Position numbers and translations under genes: made by a program. A stretch of 64,000 nt of DNA from Bacteroidetes oral taxon 274 str. F0058 (lineage in GTDB: Bacteria > Bacteroidota > Bacteroidia > Bacteroidales > Paludibacteraceae), in contig GG774890.1 in assembly GCA_000163695.1 (NCBI GenBank), positions 65,864 to 129,863 of the forward strand, written 5' to 3'. Shown piece after piece: positions 53,946 to 62,487 of this stretch; the first letter of the stretch is position 1, and each line of letters opens with the position of its first letter. The notes beneath the pieces were generated by a model that searched no databases, was not told the DNA's origin, and saw only the letters and a program-made list of their open reading frames with translations.

Positions 53946-55175
53946 TTACTTGTTATTTCGCTTCTTCCATTCCTTCTCTGATAAAGGATGATAGCCTGTC
54001 CCGCAAGAGCCTTCATATTCACACTGTCTTACATAGTATTCATCGTAATCTGCCTTATCCCACCATTCCTTGAATTTTGGGAGTCCGAAATAATGTTTTT
54101 CTTTTAAATAATCGAATGAAGGAGCAAAAAAATACCTAAGTCTGCCCATCATTTGATATGAGCTATTATCGGTATACTTATATTGTTCTGCAAAGTAAGC
54201 TATGTTTGCCAATATTTCAATTCGCTGTTTTTCTGTTAGTTCTTCGCTATTACTCAATTCGTCATTGCCTAAATAATTGATATAACCTTTTATGTCTTCT
54301 AAGATTCGATAGGCGGTCTTGATATTATATAGTTTTTGTAGGAGTTTGAATGTGTTGGAATGCAGTGTTATAGAGCCATCGCAGTTCTTCACCCAGAATA
54401 AACTGCCGTAATCTTCCGGACGATTTTTGTCGTAATGTGTCTTCTTTATAACCCACTCCAACAAATCAATATCTTGCGTATAGCCAAACGTCTTCACTAA
54501 TTGCTCCATAAAAAAAGTATCGTTCTTTATAAGCCAATCAAATGAAGCTCTGTCGTCATTAAACAAGTATTTATTACGATGTACCAGCCTATCTGTGTTT
54601 TCCTTGCGTTGAGCGTCAAGGTCGGAGATATCTCTCCATCTTGTTACATAAATATTTTCACCATCTCTGTTTTTCTTTGTTACAGATATAGTGTCTTCTA
54701 TTTTAGATGTCGTAGGATATTTGTTTCTGTAATCAATAAGTTCGGGTATTGCATATTGTCCTATCATCAATTTTTTATCGATAGAGAAATATAAATTAAG
54801 CTTAAACCCTTCAGAGTCATTGTATAATATCTCGTTAGAATTGTAACATTTATTGTATTGTCTCAGAAAATATATGTTATCGTATCGTTTGATATTTCCG
54901 AAAATAGCTTTAACCTTACTGTCAAAATCATCGATAAGGGTGTACTCGTTTTCTTTCAATATGCTGTCTAATAAAGTTATAGAAACTTCTAAGTCTTCCT
55001 TATCATAGGGATAATATCGTATGGTGGTAACTTCATTTGATATGGAGTGAGCTCTTAGTAATTGTTTCTCTAAGACTTTTTCCTCTTTCGAATTTGTTTT
55101 GTTGTTTGTGTGAGGAATTGATTGCAATACAATCACATAGCTCAAGCTAAAAATTAATAAATGGATATTTTTCAT
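53946..55175 (-). CDS. Exported protein of unknown function
   Basis: I do not recognise a family. The 409-residue product from ATG 55175 starts with a signal peptide-like segment (MKNIHLLIFSLSYVIVLQSI). The remainder is charged and helix-rich with many Tyr and Asn residues; notable stretches are YVTRWRDISDLDAQRKENTD and a Cys-containing tail (RQCEYEGSCGTGYHPLSEKE). An in-frame start at 55328 would precede the promoter core TAACTTTG (minus strand, 55250-55257), so 55175 is preferred. The gene is AT-rich compared with metK and rpsA on either side, which suggests acquired DNA. Confidence 0.6.
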   Translation of the reverse strand: MKNIHLLIFSLSYVIVLQSIPHTNNKTNSKEEKVLEKQLLRAHSISNEVTTIRYYPYDKEDLEVSITLLDSILKENEYTLIDDFDSKVKAIFGNIKRYDNIYFLRQYNKCYNSNEILYNDSEGFKLNLYFSIDKKLMIGQYAIPELIDYRNKYPTTSKIEDTISVTKKNRDGENIYVTRWRDISDLDAQRKENTDRLVHRNKYLFNDDRASFDWLIKNDTFFMEQLVKTFGYTQDIDLLEWVIKKTHYDKNRPEDYGSLFWVKNCDGSITLHSNTFKLLQKLYNIKTAYRILEDIKGYINYLGNDELSNSEELTEKQRIEILANIAYFAEQYKYTDNSSYQMMGRLRYFFAPSFDYLKEKHYFGLPKFKEWWDKADYDEYYVRQCEYEGSCGTGYHPLSEKEWKKRNNK

Positions 55176-55452
55176 CGCTAAAAAAAGCATAATTGATAAG
55201 TCGAATAAATATATAAAAACTTTAAGCGGGTATTTATTAAACTTTTGAGCAAAGTTAAGTATAAATTCTGATTCCGATAATTTAATGTCTGTATGTAATA
55301 TTGCTCTGAAATTTCTCTTCCGAAACACTTAATACCTCCAAAGTGTTTGTTATCCGTTGTTTTATAGTTGATTGTGAGGGGTGTTTATAGTTTGACTAAT
55401 CTTGAGACTCATTTATTATCTTTACGACGAATAAAGATATTAAAAAAAGTAT

Positions 55453-55460
55453 TACCTTTG
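55453..55460 (+). promoter_or_regulatory. rpsA promoter -7 element
   Basis: TACCTTTG, 82 bp before the rpsA start. The leader contains a purine-rich stretch directly before the ATG. Confidence 0.65.
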
Positions 55461-55542
55461 CGTTTTATTTTAATTAACGGAGGTACTGTCCTGTATGGGG
55501 CGAGTATCTCATATTGTCTAACCCTTTAAAGAAAAAGAAAAA

Positions 55543-57363
55543 ATGGAAGAATTCAATTCCACCAACGAACCGCAAGAAGCGGTAAAAAACGCAAATGTAG
55601 CTCCCGAAAACTTCGACTGGGAAGCTTACGAAAAAGGCGATGATATCAAATCGAACCGCCAGCTCGATACCGAGCTTTACGACAAAACATTGAGTCAGAT
55701 ACAAAATCAAGAGGTTGTTGAAGGTACGGTAGTGTCCATAAACAAACGCGAGGTAGTAGTAAACATCGGATACAAATCCGATGGCGTCATACCGTACGCC
55801 GAATTCCGCTACAACCCCGACCTCAAAGTGGGCGATAAGGTAGAGGTATTCATCGAAAACCAAGAAGATAAAAAAGGTCAGCTGCTACTCTCGCACAAAC
55901 TCGCCAAACACGCACGTGCTTGGGAACAGGTAGAGGCTGCTCTCGAAAGTCAGGAGATAATACACGGATACATCAAATGCCGTACCAAAGGCGGTATGAT
56001 AGTAGAAGTATTCGGAATAGAAGCATTCTTGCCCGGCTCGCAAATCGACGTCAAACCCATACGCGATTATGATGTGTTTGTGGGTAAAACCATGGAATTC
56101 AAGATTGTAAAAGTCAATAACGAATTCAAAAACGTTGTCGTATCGCACAAAGCCCTTATCGAGGAGGAACTCGAAGAGCAACGCAAAGAGATTATCTCGC
56201 GCCTCGAAAAAGGACAGGTGCTCGAGGGTATCGTCAAGAACGTTACCTCGTATGGTGTATTTATAGACCTTGGCGGTGTCGATGGTCTTATCCATATCAC
56301 AGACCTCAGCTGGGGACGTGTCAACCACCCTGACGAAATAGTCAAACTCGACGAAAAAATCAATGTCGTTATACTCGACTTCGACGAAGAGAAAAAACGT
56401 ATTGCTCTGGGTCTCAAGCAGCTTACTCCTCATCCTTGGGATGCTCTCGACCAGAACCTCAAGGTAGGCGATAAGGTGAAAGGTAAAGTAGTGGTAATGG
56501 CGGATTACGGAGCATTCCTCGAAATAATCCCCGGTGTAGAGGGACTTATCCACGTATCGGAGATGAGTTGGAGTCAGCACCTACGCTCTGCAAACGACTT
56601 CCTCAAGGTAGGCGACGAGGTAGAAGCCGTCATACTTACTCTCGACAGAGAAGAGCGTAAGATGTCGTTGGGTATGAAGCAGCTCAAGCCCGATCCTTGG
56701 GCTACTATCGATACCAAATATGCCGTTGGCACAAGGCATACCGCCAAGGTACGCAACTTTACCAATTTCGGTGTATTTGCCGAACTCGAAGAGGGTGTAG
56801 ACGGTCTTATCCATATCTCAGACCTGAGCTGGACGAAGAAGATAAAACATCCGTCGGAGTTTACTCAGCTTGGCTCCGAAATAGAAGTCGTAGTGCTCGA
56901 AATAGACAAAGAAAACTCTCGCCTGTCGCTCGGACACAAACAATTGGAAGAAAACCCCTGGGACGTGTTCGAGACAATATTCTCCGAGGGTTCGATACAC
57001 GAAGGTACTATCGTAGAACTCTTCGACAAGGGTGCTGTCATAGCTCTTCCTTACGGTATAGAGGGTTTTGCTACTCCCAAGCATATCGTCAAAGAGAACG
57101 GCAAGCAGGCTAAGATAGACGAAAAGCTGCCTTTTAAGGTTATCGAATTCAACAAAGATGCCAAACGTATTATCTTGTCGCATAGCCGTACTTTCGAAGA
57201 CGAACAGAACGCCAAGAGTACGACTGAAGGGGGAGAACATAGCACAGAGGTAAAGAAAAAGCCCGTAAAAAAGGCTAAGACGACCCTTGGCGATATCGAA
57301 GCTCTCTCCGACCTGAAGGAGCAGATGAATTCGGGAGAAAAAGATGCCAAAAAGGCAGAATAA
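55543..57363 (+). CDS. rpsA: Ribosomal protein S1
   Basis: The 606-residue RNA-binding protein consists of repeated S1 domains. Each has a GxVxxxxxxGxFVDLGGVDGLIH-like core: IVKNVTSYGVFIDLGG, VVVMADYGAFLEII and VRNFTNFGVFAELEEG. The first 50 residues are an acidic Bacteroidota extension and the last 50 are a Lys/Glu-rich tail. It helps ribosomes bind mRNA, important in a phylum with weak Shine-Dalgarno use. Confidence 0.96.
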   Translation: MEEFNSTNEPQEAVKNANVAPENFDWEAYEKGDDIKSNRQLDTELYDKTLSQIQNQEVVEGTVVSINKREVVVNIGYKSDGVIPYAEFRYNPDLKVGDKVEVFIENQEDKKGQLLLSHKLAKHARAWEQVEAALESQEIIHGYIKCRTKGGMIVEVFGIEAFLPGSQIDVKPIRDYDVFVGKTMEFKIVKVNNEFKNVVVSHKALIEEELEEQRKEIISRLEKGQVLEGIVKNVTSYGVFIDLGGVDGLIHITDLSWGRVNHPDEIVKLDEKINVVILDFDEEKKRIALGLKQLTPHPWDALDQNLKVGDKVKGKVVVMADYGAFLEIIPGVEGLIHVSEMSWSQHLRSANDFLKVGDEVEAVILTLDREERKMSLGMKQLKPDPWATIDTKYAVGTRHTAKVRNFTNFGVFAELEEGVDGLIHISDLSWTKKIKHPSEFTQLGSEIEVVVLEIDKENSRLSLGHKQLEENPWDVFETIFSEGSIHEGTIVELFDKGAVIALPYGIEGFATPKHIVKENGKQAKIDEKLPFKVIEFNKDAKRIILSHSRTFEDEQNAKSTTEGGEHSTEVKKKPVKKAKTTLGDIEALSDLKEQMNSGEKDAKKAE

Positions 57364-57400
57364 TCGTAGAAAAATTGTTTTTCATGATGTTATATAGATG

Positions 57401-57436
57401 GGAGTGCTGTCTGTGATAGATAGCACTTCTTTTTTA
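57401..57436 (+). terminator. rpsA terminator
   Basis: AGTGCT plus TCT pairs with AGA plus AGCACT around GTGAT, then CTTTTTT, about 40 bp after the rpsA stop. Confidence 0.8.
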
Positions 57437-57919
57437 TGTTTTTTAGGTATTGGGTGTTAGGTTTTAGGTGTTGGGTGTGTGTGGAGAATGTAGGAATTTA
57501 AGAAATGTAGGAATGAAGGAATGTAGGGTCGAACCTGTGTGTTCGCCCTGTTTCGTTCAATCGTTTAATTGTTTAAGCGGATGTGTGTTTTTACCGCAAA
57601 GAACACAGCGTTTATACAAAGGTACACCATGCAAAAACAAAGGCGAACATTCGTTCGCCTTTATCCTAAACTTATAAATAAAAAACAATATTTACTTTTT
57701 GCCCAGAATAGTAAATTTTGCAGAGCGGGAAAAAATTTATTATATTTGCAACGCAACATTGGTCCGGTGTTGATATGAGCCAAAAAAAAAAGGGGCTAAA
57801 AGACATATTGAGTTATCTGATAAGTAATAGATTGATAGGGAGATGAGAACGTTTTGCTGTAAGGAAATTATTGGGAATATAGGGGTCGAATCCGAAGACA
57901 ACACTTTTGTGTCGGGTAT
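57437..57919 (+). other. Non-coding gap with G/T-rich repeats and a perfect hairpin
   Basis: Short direct repeats of the type GGTGTTGGGTGT occur at about 57445-57485. A perfect 10-bp hairpin, AAAGGCGAAC/GTTCGCCTTT, is at 57639-57662. TATATTTG at 57741-57748 is a plausible -7 element for the gene at 57920. Two short open frames here do not look like protein-coding sequence. Confidence 0.45.
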
Positions 57920-58690
57920 ATGTTAGGAGCTATTGCAGGCGATATTATAGGGTCGCGTTTCGAGTTCGACAACTATCTTGGGACGGACTTCGAGTTGTTT
58001 ACGTCCGAGTGCGATTTTACGGACGACACTGTTTGTACGGTTGCCGTAGCAGATGCTATTCTGACGGGTATCTCATTCGAGCGGTCGCTACTTATATGGT
58101 GTAGAAAATACACGCCTCCAAAAGGCGGCTATGGTAGCCTTTTCGCCCGATGGATACACTCTGCTGCCCCCGAGCCTTACAATAGCTTCGGCAACGGCTC
58201 TGCAATGCGTGTATCGCCGTGCGGTTGGCTGTCGACAAGGGAAAAGGTATTGGAATACGCTCGGTTGTCGGCAGAGTGTACGCACAACCACCCCGAAGGT
58301 ATCAAAGGGGCGGTCTGTATAGCCGACTGTATATTACACGCTCGCAGCGGAGCGTCGAAAGACGACATAAAACGACTCGCAGCCGACCAATACGGTTATA
58401 ATGTAGGGCAATCGTGCCAAGCCATAAGGCAGACAAATACATTTGACGCAACCTGCCAAGTAACCGTACCGCAAGCCATCGTTTGCTTCTTGGAAAGTGC
58501 CGACTTCGAGAGCGCCATTAGACTTGCGGTGTCTATCGGTGGCGATAGCGACACTATCGCTGCGATAACGGGAAGTATCGCCGAAGCGTTTTATGGTATA
58601 CCCGAGCATATCAAAGCTAATGTGCTAAGTTATCTACCCGACGAAATTAGATGTGTCGTAACTGACTTTGAAGAAGGATACGGACAGTAA
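57920..58690 (+). CDS. ADP-ribosylglycohydrolase family protein
   Basis: The 256-residue protein starts MLGAIAGDIIGSRFEF and has the metal-binding motifs DFTDDTVCT (about 32-40) and GGDSDTIAAI (about 207-216), all ligands present. This fold removes ADP-ribose from proteins or nucleic acids, or hydrolyses related small molecules. It is a single gene on the edge of the accessory region. Substrate unknown. Confidence 0.9.
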   Translation: MLGAIAGDIIGSRFEFDNYLGTDFELFTSECDFTDDTVCTVAVADAILTGISFERSLLIWCRKYTPPKGGYGSLFARWIHSAAPEPYNSFGNGSAMRVSPCGWLSTREKVLEYARLSAECTHNHPEGIKGAVCIADCILHARSGASKDDIKRLAADQYGYNVGQSCQAIRQTNTFDATCQVTVPQAIVCFLESADFESAIRLAVSIGGDSDTIAAITGSIAEAFYGIPEHIKANVLSYLPDEIRCVVTDFEEGYGQ

Positions 58691-58743
58691 ATGACTTTAT
58701 AAAGCACTTTTTCGCAGACGTCTCGCTGATGGAGTTCCGCAAC

Positions 58744-58824
58744 TTACACCCACGTGGAGAGTTGCGTTTCGGCTTCGGTCGCCTTTATGTCTACATCGAT
58801 TAATACCTTCTTTTCGTCGCTCAT
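58744..58824 (-). pseudogene. Short fragment resembling the start of a phage tail tape-measure protein
   Basis: A 26-codon frame reads MSDEKKVLIDVDIKATEAET and then LSTWV before a stop. The first 18 residues look like the start of tape-measure proteins of Bacteroidales phages; after that the sequence diverges. It is probably a broken remnant. The call rests on a short similarity and is weak. Confidence 0.3.
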
Positions 58825-58889
58825 TTTTTTTGATGTATTTTTGGTGTTAAAAATTTGGTGGTTCCTAAATTTATTTGTACATTTGCACT

Positions 58890-59120
58890 ATGAAAAAGGA
58901 AAATAAAACGGCTTTAAAATACTTATTGTCTATAGTTGCAATCGTAACTGTAACAACACTCACGCTTTTGTATTGGGAGTGGGATGTACTTGCAATTTTC
59001 TTTGCAGTGCCACCATTTACGTTTTTTGTGCTTTCTCTTTTCATAAAAATTCCCTATACTCCCCCTAAAAAGAAAACTCCACTGCAAAGAGCAGCAGAAG
59101 GTTGGATATCTATTTCTTGA
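58890..59120 (+). CDS. Small two-helix membrane protein
   Basis: The 76-residue product (MKKENKTALKYLLSIVAIVT onward) has two hydrophobic segments (about 10-30 and 34-54) and a basic Pro-rich tail (KIPYTPPKKKTPLQR). No family is recognised. The promoter core TACATTTG at 58878-58885 ends only four bases before the ATG, so the transcript may be leaderless. Confidence 0.45.
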   Translation: MKKENKTALKYLLSIVAIVTVTTLTLLYWEWDVLAIFFAVPPFTFFVLSLFIKIPYTPPKKKTPLQRAAEGWISIS

Positions 59121-59133
59121 TTTCTCGACCCAC

Positions 59134-59376
59134 TCATACATTTCTCAGTCTATTCTCAAACCCATACACTATCACCTGTATAGCCTTCTCGGATAGGTTG
59201 TACCTCATCGCACAGTTCGTCTGTGCTTGCATACGGCTGCCCGTTATATCCACCTCGCTCAGATAGTAGTCGTATATCTCTATATCCCTGCCCGCATTAT
59301 ACCGCAACAGCCCGAGCTGCCGAAGTTCCTCGAACCCGTCGGCACTTACACTCAATATCCTCTGTCCTACCTTCAT
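59134..59376 (-). CDS. Small protein, possibly phage-derived, helix-turn-helix-like end
   Basis: The 80-residue frame starts MKVGQRILSVSADGFEELRQ. Its end (NCAMRYNLSEKAIQVIVYGF) has the spacing of a helix-turn-helix. It begins one base after the stop of the frame at 59378-59581 on the same strand, like adjacent phage genes. Function unknown; I rate it as a likely prophage remnant together with its neighbours. Confidence 0.4.
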   Translation of the reverse strand: MKVGQRILSVSADGFEELRQLGLLRYNAGRDIEIYDYYLSEVDITGSRMQAQTNCAMRYNLSEKAIQVIVYGFENRLRNV

Positions 59377-59377
59377 A

Positions 59378-59581
59378 TTACTTGCCCTCCAATTTCGTAT
59401 ACGGTAAAAAATTAAATCCCTTAAATCCTATCTTTTCTCCCGCCGTTGTTACGTCTACACGTTTAGGTGCTTCTATGCCGAGCAGTTTACACCTTGTCTC
59501 TATACTTTCGATTGACTTTATTTTATTATTTATTCGTATCTTTGCGAACCGATGGAGCAATCTTTTGTGTCGAAACACCAT
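59378..59581 (-). pseudogene. C-terminal fragment resembling a phage terminase small subunit
   Basis: The 67-residue frame contains SIESIETRCKLLGIEAPKRV followed by DVTTAGEKI. Such a stretch is typical near the C-terminus of terminase small subunits (RAKLLGLxAPxKVDVT). The N-terminal DNA-binding part is missing, so it is probably truncated. The frame upstream is interrupted by stops. Confidence 0.35.
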
Positions 59582-59736
59582 AGACGGTGTGTCGTTTATC
59601 TACGAGGTGTTTTTGTCAATTTCTGACAGAATTGTTCGAGAAAACCATAGAACGACAGGCGAACCGTTTGTCGAAAGAGGTCGATTCGACGGACGAAAAA
59701 CTCTCCGAAATATGTACTATCGATATCCAAATGTAA
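59513..59736 (+). other. Promoter and small broken reading frame before the nuclease gene
   Basis: TTG at 59513 and TATCTTTG at 59537-59544 make a good promoter, overlapping the phage-like fragment on the other strand. A 49-codon frame (GTG at 59587 to TAA at 59736) ends in the amphipathic stretch LTELFEKTIERQANRLSKEV and stops 17 bp before the nuclease gene. An ATG frame starting at 59552 stops where this one continues, so the region may be a frameshifted remnant. The promoter probably serves the nuclease and SUKH-like genes. Confidence 0.35.
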
Positions 59737-59752
59737 GAAAAAATAGAGAATT

Positions 59753-60577
59753 ATGAGCAAACATTCGAAATACATAAAGGTCAATTTAATTCTGATAGCC
59801 GTAGGATTTGTGATAGCCGTTTTTTTGCTTGCGAACCAACCGAACGTAACGCAAAATCTGACAGAAGATACAGTTATTCAGAAGGTAGAAATCCCTGCTG
59901 AGATAGCAGGTCGGAAGGAGCAAATTATCTGTCATACAGGTTATACCGTAAGTTATAATTCGGATTGGAAGATTCCGAATTGGGTCGCTTACGAACTCAC
60001 AAAAGAAGAGGTTGGAGGAGCTGTTGAGCGTTACGATGTTTTTATGCCTGACCCCGAAGTTCCCTCCGATGAATCGGCGACGACTTATGACTACAAAGGT
60101 ACAGGTTGGGATAGAGGACATATGGCTCCGGCAGGCGATATGAAGTGGAGCGAGCAAGCAATGAAAGAGTCCTTTTATCTCTCGAATATCTGTCCGCAAA
60201 ACAAAAAACTAAATAGTGGCATCTGGAAAGATTTGGAAGAGCAGGTTCGAGAGTTAGCCCGACAGAAAGGAAAAATCTATGTCGTTTGCGGACCGATAGT
60301 TTCGCAACGCCCCAAAACAATCGGTAGCAATAATGTGGCTGTCCCCGATGCCTTTTTCAAAGTGCTGTTGCAGTACGAAAATGGTAATTGGTCGGCTATC
60401 GCTTTTATGTATCCCAACCAAAGTGGGCGGAAACCGTTATCGACTTATGCAATGAGCGTCGAAGAGATACAAAAGATTACCGATATTGATTTCTTCCCCG
60501 CACTGCCTGATAGTATCGAGCAGAAAGCAGAAAGTGAGGTCGATTTTTCGAAATGGAATATAAAATCGGATAAATGA
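59753..60577 (+). CDS. NUC1-type DNA/RNA non-specific endonuclease, membrane-anchored or exported
   Basis: The 274-residue protein has an N-terminal hydrophobic segment (about 10-27) and a nuclease domain. This carries the ββα-metal motif DRGHMAPAGDM (catalytic H123) and LSNICPQNKKLNSGIW, where N154 matches the metal-binding Asn of the Serratia nuclease. Such enzymes cut DNA and RNA, often outside the cytoplasm. The last codons overlap the start of the next gene by 4 bp (ATGA). The pairing with a SUKH-like protein raises the possibility of an effector/immunity pair; ordinary nutrient or biofilm DNA turnover is an equally simple role. Confidence 0.9.
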   Translation: MSKHSKYIKVNLILIAVGFVIAVFLLANQPNVTQNLTEDTVIQKVEIPAEIAGRKEQIICHTGYTVSYNSDWKIPNWVAYELTKEEVGGAVERYDVFMPDPEVPSDESATTYDYKGTGWDRGHMAPAGDMKWSEQAMKESFYLSNICPQNKKLNSGIWKDLEEQVRELARQKGKIYVVCGPIVSQRPKTIGSNNVAVPDAFFKVLLQYENGNWSAIAFMYPNQSGRKPLSTYAMSVEEIQKITDIDFFPALPDSIEQKAESEVDFSKWNIKSDK

Positions 60578-61053
60578 ATATGAAGAGTTCTTTCTTTAAA
60601 CACCAAAACTTGATTCTCAAAGTTCAAAACAAAAGCGTAACAGCCGATATAATTGAAAGCGTTATACCACAAAGTTTTAGAGGGAAAGAGGAATTTGTAC
60701 AGTTCTATCTCTCTCAGAATGGAGTGTATTTCCCGGAGGGAGCAAAAATAAGCACAGAACATTTCCAAGGAACTGATGATGAAGGGTATTATGAACTCGA
60801 AATAGAATTCATTTACAGTATTGAACACTTAGCAAAAATGTGGAAAACGGCTAAGGAAAATTCTGACAGTATGAAGATTTTTGCTGAAAAGCACATTCCA
60901 TTTGCCAGAGACGCTGCAGGTAATGAGTTCTATATTGAAATTCCTTCAGGTGTGATTAAATATGTATCTTGGGAGTATGGTATCGAAGAAGGAGTCGTTG
61001 ACGTTGCTCATTGTTTTAAAGATTTTTGTATAGAGATAAAGCCCTTAAATTGA
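60574..61053 (+). CDS. SUKH (SMI1/KNR4)-like protein, candidate immunity protein
   Basis: The 159-residue cytoplasmic protein has the late core FARDAAGNEFYIEIPSGVIK then VSWEYG, with a FYIEIPSG-type strand after FARDAAGN. It ends VAHCFKDFCIEIK, the pattern of SUKH domains (xFAxDxxGxxFxxD followed by a regular helix and strand). SUKH proteins often neutralise nuclease toxins. It overlaps the nuclease gene by 4 bp, so translation is coupled. The family call rests on pattern recognition and should be tested with profile searches. Confidence 0.55.
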   Translation: MNMKSSFFKHQNLILKVQNKSVTADIIESVIPQSFRGKEEFVQFYLSQNGVYFPEGAKISTEHFQGTDDEGYYELEIEFIYSIEHLAKMWKTAKENSDSMKIFAEKHIPFARDAAGNEFYIEIPSGVIKYVSWEYGIEEGVVDVAHCFKDFCIEIKPLN

Positions 61054-61080
61054 CAGATAATGGCTTGCTATAAGTTGTCA

Positions 61081-61120
61081 ATTGCTTTGAGAAAATTTGT
61101 ATCTTCGTAGTCTGAAACAG
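61081..61120 (+). repeat. Dispersed promoter-like repeat, copy R1
   Basis: It starts ATTGCTTTGAGAAAATTTGT, continues ATCTTCGTAGTCTGAAACAG, and is shared with R2 (61892), R3 (62461) and R4 (63631) in the same orientation. R1 has C where the others have T in the TATCTTTG box. It follows the SUKH-like gene and precedes the lipoprotein at 61225. Confidence 0.8.
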
Positions 61121-61224
61121 CCTTGCTGCTCCCGTTACCAAGGAAAATGTTGTCGATGTGTATTGGAGTAATATTGGTGAAATTATCGAAACAATAAATC
61201 TGTAAATATTTCCAATTAAGAAAG

Positions 61225-61656
61225 ATGGAAGTTATTAGAGTTCTTTTTACAATCGTGCTATGTGCATTTTTGAGTTGCCAAAATGCTAAACATCAATATT
61301 CTGTAGCGCAGGGAGATTCTATAGTGATGTCTAATATAGATGATAAAACTAATATGTGTGAAGATATATGGAAAAAAGATAGTTGTGGATGTTTGAAACA
61401 GAGAACAGCTCAGATGGCTGATAGTATTATTACAAACAATCATCTTGTTGGTAAAGATACTCTTGCGTTTATAGAACACATGGGTCAATACAATAAAAAA
61501 CAAAAAACTCAAGATGGTTTCGCTTTAATATACTACGTTAAATCAATTTGCATAAATAATGAGATTGATGAGAATGCAGACAAATCATGGATAATGTTCG
61601 ATTTTAATCATGATGGTAAGTTAAAAAGGATACCGGAAGCGATAGCGATAGAATAA
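61225..61656 (+). CDS. Small lipoprotein of unknown function
   Basis: The 143-residue product has a lipoprotein signal with Cys18 (CAFLSC). The mature part has several cysteines (CEDIWKKDSCGCLKQ), and near the end WIMFDFNHDGKLKRIPEAIA resembles a single EF-hand-like acidic loop. No family recognised. It lies between repeats R1 and R2. Confidence 0.6.
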   Translation: MEVIRVLFTIVLCAFLSCQNAKHQYSVAQGDSIVMSNIDDKTNMCEDIWKKDSCGCLKQRTAQMADSIITNNHLVGKDTLAFIEHMGQYNKKQKTQDGFALIYYVKSICINNEIDENADKSWIMFDFNHDGKLKRIPEAIAIE

Positions 61657-61891
61657 AGAAGAATATTTGAATTGTATGGATGTCAATCACTTCTACTATG
61701 AAACGGACATTGACAACCTCGGACGAGTGTAAGCCGTTTGTGGTTCTAACGAGTTGGCAACAGGTGTGCTGTAAATGATTGCATTTGACTATCAGTCTAA
61801 GGCTATTTTCGGCACAAGTGTTATAACTGCACTGGCTTACGCAGTGACCAAGCATTACGACATACAGCACCCAAGCCACGATTTGTTGTGA
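61657..61891 (+). other. Gap with a 38-codon ORF of unknown origin
   Basis: An ATG at 61775 opens a short frame to 61891 (MIAFDYQSKAIFGTSVITAL, ending QHPSHDLL) whose stop codon touches repeat R2. It may be the tail of a lost gene. Upstream at 61677 a 17-codon frame reads MDVNHFYYETDIDNLGRV. Neither is enough for a functional call. Confidence 0.25.
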
Positions 61892-61921
61892 ATTGCTTTG
61901 AGAAAATTTGTATCTTTGTAG
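61892..61921 (+). repeat. Dispersed promoter-like repeat, copy R2
   Basis: Identical to R1 over the first 25 bases and has the full TATCTTTG box, but diverges after TGTAG (GCATAAAA instead of TCTGAAAC). It lies directly before the toxin-antitoxin pair and probably is its promoter. Confidence 0.8.
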
Positions 61922-61955
61922 CATAAAATTGTTATACTTTTTAATCATTGATATT

Positions 61956-62177
61956 ATGGCAACATACACAATCACAATCAACGAACGAACAAAAGAGGGA
62001 AAAAGTCTGCTCAACTATCTCGATTCTTTAGGATTGATATGCCAAAAACCAGACAAAAATGCTATATCCGAAGCGATGAAAAAAAAGATAGACAAAGCAA
62101 TCGAAGACGAACGGAGAGGGCAAGTAATGCGTTTTGGCTCGCTTGATAAACTCAGAAAACACCTCGATACCTTATAA
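61956..62177 (+). CDS. Antitoxin of a RelB/YefM-like addiction module
   Basis: The 73-residue product (MATYTITINERTKEGKSLLN onward) has a short beta-rich start and a charged helical C-terminus (KKKIDKAIEDERRGQVMRFG), as in antitoxins paired with RelE/YoeB toxins. The ATG at 61956 is chosen because the frame upstream reads through the promoter repeat R2. The last base overlaps the first base of the toxin ATG. Confidence 0.75.
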   Translation: MATYTITINERTKEGKSLLNYLDSLGLICQKPDKNAISEAMKKKIDKAIEDERRGQVMRFGSLDKLRKHLDTL

Positions 62178-62449
62178 TGTATTCTGTAACCATAACCAGA
62201 GAAGCTAATTCCGATTTGGCAAGATTGAAGAAAAGCGAACCACGAACTTATAAAAAGGCAGTGCAGCTGATAGAAGAGTTGTATACAAACCCAACTATGG
62301 GCTTAGGTAAACCCGAAATTCTAAAATATGGCTATAACGGTCTGTATTCTCGGCGAATAACGCAAAGGCACAGACTTATATATAGGGTTAACGATGACAT
62401 TGTAACCGTTTTGGTTATCTCAGCATACGGGCATTATAGCGAAAAGTAG
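62177..62449 (+). CDS. YoeB/RelE-type mRNA interferase toxin
   Basis: The 90-residue protein matches the Txe/YoeB pattern: SDLARLKKSEPRTYKKAVQL near the start, GLGKPEILKYGYNGLYSRRI in the middle and RLIYRVNDDIVTVLVISAYG then HYSEK at the end. The C-terminal His-Tyr pair is kept, so the toxin is probably active in ribosome-dependent mRNA cleavage. It is tightly coupled to the antitoxin gene. Confidence 0.9.
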   Translation: MYSVTITREANSDLARLKKSEPRTYKKAVQLIEELYTNPTMGLGKPEILKYGYNGLYSRRITQRHRLIYRVNDDIVTVLVISAYGHYSEK

Positions 62450-62460
62450 ATAGTTATAAA

Positions 62461-62487
62461 AAATTTATATCTTTGTAGTCTGAAACA
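62461..62487 (+). repeat. Dispersed promoter-like repeat, copy R3
   Basis: Shares TATCTTTGTAGTCTGAAACA exactly with R4 but lacks the ATTGCTTTG part. A minus-strand gene fragment (62465-62719) runs into its right side and ends inside it, so R3 marks a recombination joint. Confidence 0.75.

Noticed and set aside
53618..54022. N-terminal extension of metK by about 135 residues
   Set aside because: The family begins at MYLFTSESVSSGHPDK; the extension covers the promoter and riboswitch-like leader and runs into the next gene's end.
57468..57778. Two overlapping 69-codon frames after rpsA
   Set aside because: They contain the G/T-rich repeats and a hairpin and read as low-quality protein; no start signal.
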